A stretch of DNA of 64,000 bases from Xenopus tropicalis (Eukaryota > Chordata > Amphibia > Anura > Pipidae), in contig NC_030678.2 in assembly GCF_000004195.4 (NCBI RefSeq), positions 138,447,047 through 138,511,046 on the forward strand, read 5' to 3'. Both the position numbers and the translations under genes were made by a program. Of this stretch, positions 1 to 9,577 are shown in pieces. How positions within the stretch are numbered: position 1 is the first letter of the stretch; every line of letters begins with the position of its first letter. The notes under the pieces were generated by a model that saw nothing but the letters and a program-made list of their open reading frames with translations, did not search any database and was not told the origin of the DNA.

Positions 1-619
1 CGTCTGAGCAAAATCTATGTTCAGGGCTGAATTGGCAGAAGGAGGTAGAAATCCTAATTTTTCAGCAATGAACGTCAGTGGAGGGTTGGAACGATGGTTG
101 CACAAAAGATCGAAAATCGCCACGTGTGTGGCCAGCTTAAGCTTAGGAATCACTGGAAATCATCAAACTAGTATCAGAAAGTGAGTTTACGTCTCTCTCT
201 CGCAGGCGTTGATGGCATCAGTTCTATCTAATGCAGAAGGTATTTGTTTTCTTTGTTGTGATGTGATAAAAGTCAATGTAAATGTTTAAGTCAAAGGGAT
301 GGAGCACATAGTGTCAGAGAACTATGCATTAGTGCACTATTGTAAAGAAAGGAAAGTACAGGAGTAGATGCAGTATTTGTATTCATTTTGTTCTCTGAAC
401 TTGATCCTTGTTCTTAAAACAATAGCAGCAGATTCCGTTCTCTGCCAGGTCATTTTACTGTTATTTAACTGGCAACTAGTTAAGCCTCTGATAAACAGAT
501 CTTGATCCTTGCTAAGACACAGATGCTCAGTTACAATTTTCGCAAATCACTGGCATTCAAGAGGTTAAAAATTATAAAGATAAAATTAATAATACTTAAT
601 GCATAAAAAAACATCCCAC
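1..619 (-). other. stat2 intron 3 (partial)
   Basis: AT-rich sequence without a recognisable exon. The next stat2 exon (coiled-coil start) was looked for on the minus strand and not seen, so it should lie left of the window. Confidence 0.5.
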
Positions 620-715
620 CTGCACTTCTCTGGCTTCTGACAGGATTTGCTTTTCATATAATAAAATGTCTCGGATTATCTCTGCAAGATTTTGAGGATG
701 TGCCTGATATCGAGC
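620..715 (-). CDS. stat2: stat2 coding exon 3
   Basis: A 96-nt phase 0-0 exon encoding ARYQAHPQNLAEIIRDILLY followed by EKQILSEAREVQ, the end of the N-domain and the linker. Acceptor ATTCAAG, donor CAG/GTGGGA. It is too short and start-less to appear as a free-standing ORF. Confidence 0.87.
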
Positions 716-3700
716 CTTGAATTAAAATGATAAAAATATAAATATATCCACAATGTATGCATTACTTCAATACTATTTATATACTATAAAAGGACAATAA
801 TATTTTGTTATAAATATAATTTTACTTTCATCTACTTCCTTTTGACAAAAATAAATTATAGTAGCAAAGCTTATTGTGTATATTGCTATTAATACCAGTG
901 TAATAGCCCCTTTAAGCTGGCCATAAACTGAATCATCCACTTGCTTAGCGATATGCCTACCTTAAGGTGGAACACCCTGATTTGCCCACCTTAAGGTGGG
1001 TGGTATGAAGCTGTTCCAATCTTTTGGCCCCCAGGGCAAACAACTGGAGCACAACAACAGGAATACAGGCCATTGGGGGTAGGACTGCACCAATCAGTCA
1101 ATGCAGTCCTCCCCCCAAAAAGATTTTTAACCCTGTACGAACACCTGCCCGATTTTCTGCATGATATTGGTCAGGCAGGCCAGTTGGAGGGTCCCATATC
1201 TGGGTAGGTAAGCTGCCAACTCAGTCGAAGTGGCCCGAATAAGAAGCTGACAGTGTGTGTGTGGCCATCTTTAGGCTTAAGCCCCACAAAAAAATCCTTA
1301 GGTTATCTTAGCCTTAGCCACACAGAGCATTGGTTCCAAAAATGCCTGCTCTCACTTTTTTCTGGCCGATCTCTGCTCTGAATTGCTCCATGTAGCTGTG
1401 CCTGTCCGTGCATCTACACTGAGGTGCAAAAGAGATCATCTCTGCCTCTCTCCTCCTGCCTACAAAACACAGGCAGAGAAAAGTGGAGCCAATGGTCTGT
1501 GCAACTTTGACCTTAACCTATAGTACTGTCAAAAATTATTTTGTTTGTTTACATATTTAATTAAATTCCTTAAGTTTTACATGAACAATTAACTTTGTAA
1601 CACTCCATATTGACAGAAAACAACTCTGTGCACACAAATTAGCCTTGGGTTAGCTATGTATTGTGCAAAGGTTCACAATACATATAGTTACCTGTATGTC
1701 ACATTTAAATCTGCGGAAGTTGCGCTGCTGAAGTATTTCCTGCTCCTGAGCAAATCGGCTGTACTGGATATCCAGATGCTCAAGTAGGTTCTGCAACTGG
1801 ACATTAGCCAAGGATAGGTCTCTAGCTGCCTGCTTCCTAAGGGGTACAAACACATTGATAATGAACATTGGGTATCTATCACAGGACATTGATACAAACA
1901 CACTATATGCTACACACCTGACAGTAGTAACCACAAACTATTTCAACAGAATACAGAAGAATATTTGATATCAGCAGTTACCATTTTTTCAGTTGGCAGC
2001 CAAAACAAGGGGTTTTGGCCAGCTTCCCATGGCATTGTGCAGTCGGTGGGCCTAACAGCTCAGAACTTTGCAACCTGTTTAATAAGTATGCTCTCAAGTA
2101 AGCATCTATATGAAATAATGAATGCAAGTTGGAGTTGGCAGGAGATACAGTGAAGAGGCTACACTGCTTATTATTATGATGTGTCCACTAAAAAAAATAA
2201 TAATAATATTACCGTATATACTCGAGTATAAGCCGGGTTTTTCAGCACCAAAAATGTGCTGAAAAAATCACCCTCACCCTCAGCTTATACTCGAGTATAT
2301 GGATTTGAAGATCCTATAAAGACACTGGCATTCGTTGGCCTCTGCAGCGGATTGTCCTCAGGTACTCAGTGCAGTGCTAACTAAGTCTCAGTTTCCCAAG
2401 ATACAACATTCACTGTGCAATGAAGAGGGATGCAAATGCTAGCCATTTGTGCAGAATGCAACAAAATAAATGTGGCACCTCATAAAGCTGACAACGTAAA
2501 AAGTAAGTATGCACTCAGGAATAATGTGAATCAATAGGGTAGATGCAGCTATTAGTCCTTCCTTTCCTGCATAAATTGCTTTTATAGGACTATATGTACC
2601 TTTGACTAGGCAATCAAAATCTCATGTGCAATGACAATAGCATTCAGCAGCACAGATTCCTACACACCAAACTGGATTAGAAGGGTTAAAAGAGGGCTGG
2701 GTGATTAAAAGGCCAAACTGCTGACTGTCCATCTAATGACACCCAGCTGCAGGTCTTTTTTATTATAAGCTCTTTAAAATCTTTTTTATATCAACAAGAT
2801 ACTGAAAAGGATGAACATTGGCGGTTGTTCAATAAAAGTAAACACACTGAACTTTGTCTGTTTATGAAATGGCGTATGATAGATGATGTGGCCACATTAG
2901 TACATTTAGTACTCTCAGGACGCCCATTATTAGTATGGCAGCTTCCTTACCCTTCCCAAACTTGCTTTTGTCTGCTGCTGTAGCATTTTTCTTTCCCTGA
3001 AGTTATCAGCAGTGCTCTTCAAGGCAAGGGGGGCAAAGGGTCCTCCATCCACCTTTCCCTAATCTGCAGCTGCCAACATGATATATTTATGAAGAGTTCA
3101 CAGGGGGTCACGCTGAGTGTGCTTTTATTATTTATTTGATTATTGAAACTTAGCAGTAGCAGCTGCATTTCCCACCCTAGGCTTATACTCGAGTCAATAA
3201 GTTTTTCCAGTTTTCTTAGGTAAAATTAGGTACCTCGGCTTATATTCGGATCGGCTTATACTCAAGTATATACGGTAAATAGTTTGTTAATTTGGGAGAT
3301 TCTATCAGAAACCCCAAACTTACTGGCATGCCTTTTCATCGTCTTTAAGGTTAGGAGAGGTCAAAATTGCAAAGATAGCAACTTTCTGGCAGTCTTTGTA
3401 AGAAACCAATTGAAATAAAAAGGATTTTTGCCCAGCTAATGCACCACCTCCCATATCACTAAGAATATATCTTATAATTAACTCAAAAAATGATACTAAG
3501 ATTATTGAGTTTTTACAGCATTTATTCTTAAATTAAGGGTTGGGAGACAAAAATGGGCCCCAGAGCTCTTGCATTGGTTAGGTCTCCATGATCCCGATAA
3601 ATAGTGTAAACATTTCATACATTCAAATAGTGACCAAAAGAAGGTAAACTAACCACTGACTACCTGAAAGAAAAACTAAAGGTGGTCATACACGGGCCGA

Positions 3701-5189
3701 TAAAATCTGTAGAGAAAGCTGGCAGCTTATCAGCCCATGTACGGGCCCCTTAGATAAGTCTGCCCGACCATTTTCTGAAAAAGAAAAAGCTTGGGCAGAT
3801 GTTGATCAGGCAGGTTTAAAAATTTTATTGAGACGAGGAGCATGTCAGCTTATTCATGTGGTCCTCACCCTAACAGCCTGCAGCCCATCAATATGATCTG
3901 ATCATCTGGCCCAGGGGCATGAATAATCAGATCAATCCAATATGTCCCACCTTGGGGGAATATCAGCTTTACTCCATTTTCCACCCTGGATATAAAAAGA
4001 CAATTCAGTGTTTAAGGGCAGTTTGGTGATATCCTTTGTCCTACACCAAGGAAACTACTGGATACTTAATCTGTAGAAAAATATACTAAACCATAACAAA
4101 AGTCCATTTTCAGAATCTCTGGTGGCTTAATTTGATGACTGTATCCATATCTTGTAACAGTAGAGCTTATTTAAGGAAAAAAAATCTGCACTCCTTCCCT
4201 TCTATCTCTTAGGTATCAGACAGTTTTATAACAGGGCCACAGTGCCTCCGGGGTTAGAAGCCCTTAGGGCTTAGGCACACGAGGAGATTTGTCGCCTGCA
4301 TTTTTTCCCCCTGGCGCTTTGCCGACAAGTCACCACGACAATACCCACGAAGAGATTTCATGCGAGTTGAGCTCCAGGCGATCTGCTACCCATGGTACAC
4401 TCAACAGTTAACCCCCACTCATGTTTACTCAAGTCGCTCAGAAAAGGGTCTGTGTGCGATTTGAAACAGCAGGCGATTTGAAGTAGCCTTGTATGTTTTG
4501 ACGCTGGCGATTTCCACTGATTTAGCATTGGCGTCTTGTCGCCAAATCGCTCTTTTAAAAATCGCCGGCGACAAATCTCCTCGTGTGCCAGAGCCCTCAG
4601 TAGCCATATTCCAATATCAAGCACTGATAAGATCTAAAAAGATCAAAACAAGTCTACATGTTTGGATTTATTACTCTGAATTATGCTGTTCCTGTGTGTT
4701 GGTCACTGATAAGTGAGAGTTAAAGCATCTTACATACTTCTTTTGGCCCTTCTCAACCTAAGCTTCATGTATGTTTCCTTTTAGTTTGAGAAAATATTCA
4801 CCTTCTTAAATCATAAACTGATTCAATAAAAAGGCATTAACTGACAATTTGCATTCATCTTTTTTTTTGTTCAATCTGCATTCTGAATAATATCCATATT
4901 AAAAAGTGAGTAGCAAATTTAGTTTTTTCCGGAATTAGTCTCAATGCCTCCATGATGCCCTATAACAGCACACCACAATAAATAGTGGCTTTCTATGGCA
5001 GAACTCACAAATTGCCAGTCTGGGCCAGCACTTTAATGAGCATTCTTACCAGTCTTGGGATTCAATCCAAGAAGCCAGGTACTGTCGCACCTCCATAGGA
5101 AAGAGTTCTTGGCTGTAGAGAGCCATGACCTTCTCCTGGAATTCAGTACTCAGCTTCAGAATGGCGGCCCACTGGCTCATGGTTACGTT
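620..5189 (-). CDS. stat2: stat2, 5' part of the gene (coding exons 1-3; remainder outside the window)
   Basis: STAT2 is the latent transcription factor that joins STAT1 and IRF9 in ISGF3 downstream of type I and III interferon receptors. Three exons join in frame: 5050-5180 (coding part, ATG at 5180), 1692-1836 and 620-715, giving 124 codons. The protein starts MSQWAAILKL, continues with LYSQELFPMEVRQYLASWIE and carries NFRRFKCDIQ and NLAEIIRDILLYEKQIL, which follow the vertebrate STAT N-terminal domain (dimer/tetramer module) up to the linker before the coiled coil. All junctions are GT-AG. An acceptor lies 9 bases before the ATG (exon edge 5189), so a non-coding first exon lies further right and was not found. 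STAT2 is preferred over other STATs because of the neighbours apof and timeless and the wording of the N terminus. The coiled-coil, DNA-binding, SH2 and transactivation parts lie left of position 1. Confidence 0.9.
905..1290. mobile_element. MITE-like inverted-terminal element in stat2 intron 2
   Basis: The left end reads CCTTTAAGCTGGCCATAAAC and the right end, reverse-complemented, TTAAGCCTAAAGATGGCCAC, so the termini are inverted copies beginning near a TTAA. This GGCCATACAC-type MITE end is very common in Xenopus. Boundaries are approximate. Confidence 0.5.
1692..1836 (-). CDS. stat2: stat2 coding exon 2
   Basis: This exon completes the split Trp codon and encodes KQAARDLSLANVQLQNLLEH to FRRFKCDIQ, the second half of the STAT N-terminal domain. 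Acceptor CCCTTAG, donor CAG/GTAACT. It is 145 nt and leaves phase 0. Confidence 0.9.
2211..3276. mobile_element. CTCGAG-palindrome transposon, long copy (TA target site)
   Basis: The element begins CCGTATATACTCGAGTATAA at 2212 and ends with the inverted form (CTCAAGTATATACGG) at 3275, each flanked by TA, which suggests a Tc1/mariner-type target duplication. The left 90 bp are themselves a palindrome: TATACTCGAGTATAAGC, a loop with CAGCACC/GTGCTG, then GCTTATACTCGAGTATA. The internal 0.9 kb has no coding potential. It sits in the intron between stat2 coding exons 1 and 2. Confidence 0.7.
3679..3990. mobile_element. MITE fragment of the GGTGGTCATACACGGGCCG type
   Basis: Starts AAAGGTGGTCATACACGGGC and contains the inverted stem GCTGGCAGCTTATCAGCCCA. 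This end is highly repeated in Xenopus genomes. The right terminus is not clear. Confidence 0.5.
4267..4596. mobile_element. Harbinger-like MITE (GGGCTTAGGCACACGAGG ends)
   Basis: Left end GGGCTTAGGCACACGAGGAG and right end CTCCTCGTGTGCCAGAGCCC are inverted repeats. They are flanked by TTA on the left and TCA on the right, consistent with a mutated 3-bp target duplication as in PIF/Harbinger elements. A 75-bp compact relative with intact TTA flanks lies at 13288-13362. The short ORFs inside are not genes. Confidence 0.65.
5050..5189 (-). CDS. stat2: stat2 coding exon 1 (start codon at 5180)
   Basis: The exon opens after a CAG acceptor at 5190-5192, has 9 bases of 5' UTR, and starts with ATG read from 5180 down. 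It encodes 43 residues plus two bases of a Trp codon and ends at a GTAAGA donor. W4, the QYLA stretch and the WIE stretch near residue 40 are typical of STAT N-domains. Confidence 0.9.
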
Positions 5190-5524
5190 CTGCAAAAGGG
5201 TAAAAAGACAAAAAACTTGATGGGCACTCAAGGAATCCACAAAGGCCATGTAAATATAGTGGGGAAAAAAACATCTTTTTTTATGGCACCATCTCTGCAG
5301 CCTTATGTTTTTCATGTCTGAAGGGTCCTGACAGATGGGGCACTTTACTGGGAAAAAACATTGCTTCAGAGAAAATGCTTGTACGGTTATTACAATCTCG
5401 CATCCTAAAGGTCTAAATGAGAACTTTAACATGGCATGTTTCTTATAATGTGGTTATGAGGTCTAATATACATTTTTCTTCCAGACAAACAGTCTGCTTA
5501 AATATACGTCACGGACAGGTATTA

Positions 5525-6930
5525 CCGTATATACTCGAGTATAAGCCGAGGTACCTAATTTTACCTAAGAAAACTGGAAAAACATATTGACTCGAGTATA
5601 AGCCTAGGGTGTGTTGTGTTGTGTGATAATGTTATGTAAGTTTGCGTCACACTACTAAAACACATATTTGCACCGATATTATACATTATTATACACTTTG
5701 AACACTACCATTGTTAATAAAACACTGTGCTTTGCTTATACCTATATAACATGGCTGTAACCGTTAACTTATACCTTGTACTTCAGCCTGCTGTAAAAAC
5801 TGTCCATAGGAGCTCCATAACTTCCATAGCAAGCCATTGCTGTGAGCGCTCCTCACATATTTGGTTCCATAGCAAGGCGTGCTGTTGCTCCATGTTGCAC
5901 ATAAGCACGAAGCAAGCCATGCTGTTGCAACTCAAATAAGTGCTTCCCCAGCTTCCATGATATCACACAATGTACTACACTAATATGGCGCCACCCTGGG
6001 CTCTAGTAGCCGGCACTGATGAGTTGTATGGCAGGCAAAGAACCTATAAAAAATAGTCTAAATACACAAATAGATACTGTGTAAAAAATGACTTTCTCTT
6101 TGCATGTGTGATCAGATTTTAGTTACTGCTTTGCCAATTCCAGTAAAGTATATACAGTAGGACTAATGAGGAAATTCTATCCTGACTTTTTATTCATTCC
6201 CTTAATTTAAATGCTGGTGAGAGACATTGTGGAAGCAAAGGTAAGCAATTTAGTAACACTCTCAAGTGCAAGGAGACACAGTGACTTCTAAATAATAAGG
6301 AAATGCTTGTACTCCCACTCATATTAAAAATGTTCTATCAGCTAACGCAGAAAGGCATGGGTGCACATGCAGTAATGCTAATTGGTGGATAATAGTTATG
6401 CTTTACAGCTCTCCCGTTCGCCCACCTGTCCGGTATACACACAACAGCGATTGCCTAGCACCGCGCACACACAGCTGCCGGACCCTGTGATCGGATGTAC
6501 CATATTGTATATACAGTAGCACGGACCCGCCCGGCCTTCGGGGGGGAAGTGCTACCGTATATACGCCCGCAAGTGTATATACACATGACAGCGCTTGCCT
6601 AGCACGACTGCCGAACCCTGTGATCAGATGTCAGATGTAAGATATTGTATATATGGTAGCACGTACCCACCGGCCGCTGTATAAGCACTTGATAGTGCTT
6701 GCCTAGCACCGCGCACGCATGGCTGCCGGACCCGCCCAATCCGTCCAACCACGCTACCGTATATACACACAGCAGCACTTCACCAGCACTGCGCAAGTAC
6801 GCCGGCGGGACCCGGCCGCGCGTCCGTCCACTGGGTGGTGCTACCGTATATACTCGAGTATAAGCCGAGGGTGACTTTTTCAGCCCATTTTTGGTGCTGA
6901 AAAACTCGGCTTATACTCGAGTATATACGG
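5525..6930. mobile_element. CTCGAG-palindrome transposon, second long copy with internal tandem repeat
   Basis: Left end CCGTATATACTCGAGTATAA at 5525 (TA at 5523-5524), right end TATACTCGAGTATATACGG at 6930 (TA at 6931-6932). The first 90 bp match the right end of the 2211-3276 element in inverted orientation. Between 6420 and 6845 four diverged units of roughly 100 bp repeat, each with CTTGCCTAGCACCGCGCAC-like sequence and ending GCTACCGTATATAC. The last 87 bp (6844-6930) are a near-perfect palindrome that could be a separate short copy inserted at TA. Confidence 0.6.
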
Positions 6931-6969
6931 TATGTTCCCCTGCATGTAGGGTAAGATAATTTGTATCTA

Positions 6970-7090
6970 TTAGGTATGCACCAAATCCCGGATTCGATTC
7001 GGGATTCGGGCCGAATACAGCAATTTTTTTAAGTATTCGAATATGGAGCACGTGACCGCTTAACATGGCTGCTGCTTCAGGTGAGCGTGG
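6970..7090. mobile_element. hAT-like terminus (TATGCACCAAATCCCGGATTCG)
   Basis: The stretch TAGGTATGCACCAAATCCC followed by GATTCGATTCGGGATTCGGG matches the style of a very frequent Xenopus hAT-like end. No matching right end was found, so it is called a fragment. Confidence 0.4.
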
Positions 7091-7274
7091 GGGAACGCTC
7101 ACCTGAAGCAGCAGCCACTGAAGCTTACCTTCCTTCCTTCCTTGCTTGCTTGCCTTCTTGCGCCTGCTGTGCACCTGCTTCCTGCCGAAAGCTCGGGCCC
7201 CCTTAAAGAATTCTGGGCCCTGATTGGTTGCGCCCGTGCGTGCGCGTGACATCATGACGCACGGGGTGCAACCA

Positions 7275-7282
7275 TATAAAAG
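7275..7282 (+). promoter_or_regulatory. TATA-box-like sequence before a GC-rich stretch
   Basis: TATAAAAG lies just upstream of a G-rich purine stretch and 130 bp before ATGCTG/GTGAGT at 7398-7403, a potential ATG-plus-donor. If spliced to the kinase exon at 9512 it would be in frame (phase 0) and give a two-residue leader. The same sequence block recurs at 7550-7630 as part of a minisatellite, so this could equally be a transposon promoter or chance. Confidence 0.25.
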
Positions 7283-7394
7283 TGTGGGCTGCAGCGGGGA
7301 GCAGGGGGACAGACGCAGCCTGACGGAAGAAGCAGGCGGAAGCAGAAGGTCGGAGCTGGGGGAGGATGCTGGGAAGGACGCTGAGGGGAGTTAC

Positions 7395-7830
7395 AGGATG
7401 CTGGTGAGTGGAGCTTGAGGATGCTGATGGGGCAGGCTGGGAGGGCTTGGGGATGCTGGGGGGGGGAGCTAGAGGATGCTGGGGAGTGGAGCTGGAGGAT
7501 GCTGAGGGGGGGAGCTGGAGGATGCTGGGGAGTGGAGCTGGAGGATGTGGAAGCAGAAGGTCGGAGCCGGGGGAAGATGCTGGGAAGGACGCTGAGGGGA
7601 GTTACAGAATGCTGGTGTATGGAGCTTGAGGATGCTGACGGGCGAGCTGGGGGAGCTGGAGGATGCTGGGGAGTGGTGCTGGAGGATGCTGAGGGGGGGA
7701 GCTTGAGGATGCTGAGGAGTGGAGCTGGTGGATGCTGAGGGGGGAGCTGGAGGATGCTGGGGACTGGAGCTGGACGATGCTGGGGAGGGGGAGTTGAAGG
7801 ATGCTGGGGGGGAGCTTGAGGAAGCAGTGG
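7395..7830. repeat. GC-rich minisatellite (GAGCTGGAGGATGCTGGGGA units)
   Basis: About 18 variant units of 20-25 bp built on GGAGCTGGAGGATGCTGGGG. The array creates overlapping artificial ORFs in several frames (Pro/Ser-rich on the minus strand, Glu/Gly-rich on the plus strand). Confidence 0.85.
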
Positions 7831-8309
7831 GGGAGCAGGAAGCAGGGGGGAGTGGGCCCTAGTATGAGGACACTGGGGGAGGACCAGCAATGTTTTAGGG
7901 GGCTCTGGGCTGGTGCCAATGCAAAATTTAAACCCTGGCTACCAATGTTTTAGGGGGCATGGCTACCAATGTTTTGGGGGGGCCCTGGCTACCAATGTCT
8001 GTGTGTCCTTTGTACTGATGGCACTGGGGAGTCACTGGGGGAGGGGCCATTGGTGGGCAGGGCATGGGAGGAGAGGGGGGCCCAAAAAATTTTGTTGTGA
8101 GGGGCACTGTGATTTCTGATGGCGGTCCTGGCCATGGGTAGGAAGCCTGTAGTTGTCGCTGCTGCTGCCTCTATATATGAATTGGTATACTTACTGGGAA
8201 TTAATTGGCATTAGTGATGGTGAACATGATACTTATTTTTTTTATCAATTTTTTAAAAAGCTAATTAAATGGCAATAATGGCAAAAAAGTGGGATGATAG
8301 CTGGAATGA

Positions 8310-9370
8310 CATTAGCATATAGTTACATAGTTACATAGGGTTGAAAAAAGACCAGAGTCCATCAAGTTCAACCCTTCCAAGTAAACCCAGCACACCTAAC
8401 CCACACCTACCAATCTATACACTCACATACATAAACTATATATACAACCACTAATACTAACTGTAGATATTAGTATCACAATAGCCTTGGATATTCTGAT
8501 TGTTCAAGAACTCATCCAGGCCCCTCTTATAGGCATTAACAGAATCTGCCATTACCACATCTCTAGGAACCTCACTGCCCTCACCGTGAAAAACCACCTA
8601 CGCTGCTTCAAATGGAAGCTCCGTTCCTCTAATCTAAAGGGGTGACCTCTGGTGCGTTGATTGTTTTTATGGGAAAAAAGAACATCCCCCAACTGCCTAT
8701 AATCCCCTCTAATGTACTTGTACAGAGTAATCATGTCCCCTCGCAAGCGCCTCTTTTCCAGAGAAAACAACCCCAACCTCGACAGTCTAACCTCATAGTT
8801 TAAATCTTCCATCCCCTAAACCATAAGGACTGGAGCCCAAAACTGCACTGCATACTCAAGGTGAGGCCTTACCAGGGACCTATAAAGGGGCAAAATGATG
8901 TTCTCATCCCTTGAATCAATGCCCTTTTTTATACAAGACAGCACTTTATTTGCTGTAGTAGCCACAGAATGACACTGCCTGGAATTAGACAACTTGTTAT
9001 CTACAAAAACCCCCAGATCCTTCTCCATTAAGGATTCCCCCAACACACTACCATTCAGTAGTTAGTTTGCGTTTATATTATTTCTACCAAACTGCATAAC
9101 TTTGCACTTATCAACATTGAACCTCATTTTCCAGTTTGCTGCACTGTTTTCCAATTTTTTCAAATCTCTCTGCAAAGCGGCAGCATCCTGCATGGAACTT
9201 ATAGTTTTGCAAAATTTAGTGTCAGCAACAAAAATAGAAACAGTGCTCTCTATGCCCTCCTCCAGGTCATTAATAAACAAGTTAAAAAGCAAAGGACCAA
9301 GGACTGACTCCTGCGGTACTCCACTAACCACACTGGTCCAATTAGAAAATGTTCCATTTACCACCACTCT
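8310..9370 (-). mobile_element. CR1-type LINE, 3' end of ORF2 and 3' UTR
   Basis: On the minus strand the translation reads VLGPLLFNLFINDLEEGIES, KCKVMQFGRNN, MEKDLGVFVDNKL, LVRPHLEYAVQFWAP and RLGLFSLEKRRLRGDMITLY in order, interrupted by stops and frame changes. These are C-terminal blocks of CR1 reverse transcriptases. The element ends in the TAGTTACATAGGGTTGAAAA-type 3' tail near 8316. It is 5'-truncated and inactive. Confidence 0.9.
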
Positions 9371-9511
9371 TTGTAGATGACATCAACTGCCATTCCAGCA
9401 TCGAGGTTCCTGCTCACCTCCTCATAAAATTAATTACTTAATTAAAAAAGAGTAAATTAATTACTCTTCTTTTTCTCAGGCTTTTATTTATAATTCTATT
9501 TATATTTCTAG

Positions 9512-9577
9512 GATCCCACTGGAATTTTGGAGCTGGAGGAAGTGATTGGCAGAGGATCATATGGCCCAGTGTACAAG
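9512..9577 (+). CDS. pseudokinase exon 1 found (glycine-rich loop)
   Basis: Acceptor TTTCTAG, donor AAG/GTAAAC, 66 nt, phase 0-0. Encodes DPTGILELEEVI then GRGSYGPVYK. No ATG is present, so at least one upstream exon is missing from this annotation. Confidence 0.85.

Noticed and set aside
7252..7890. 212-codon Pro/Ser-rich ORF on the minus strand
   Set aside because: It lies wholly within the GAGCTGGAGGATGCTGGGG minisatellite, and several frames are open at once because the repeat lacks stops. No family similarity.
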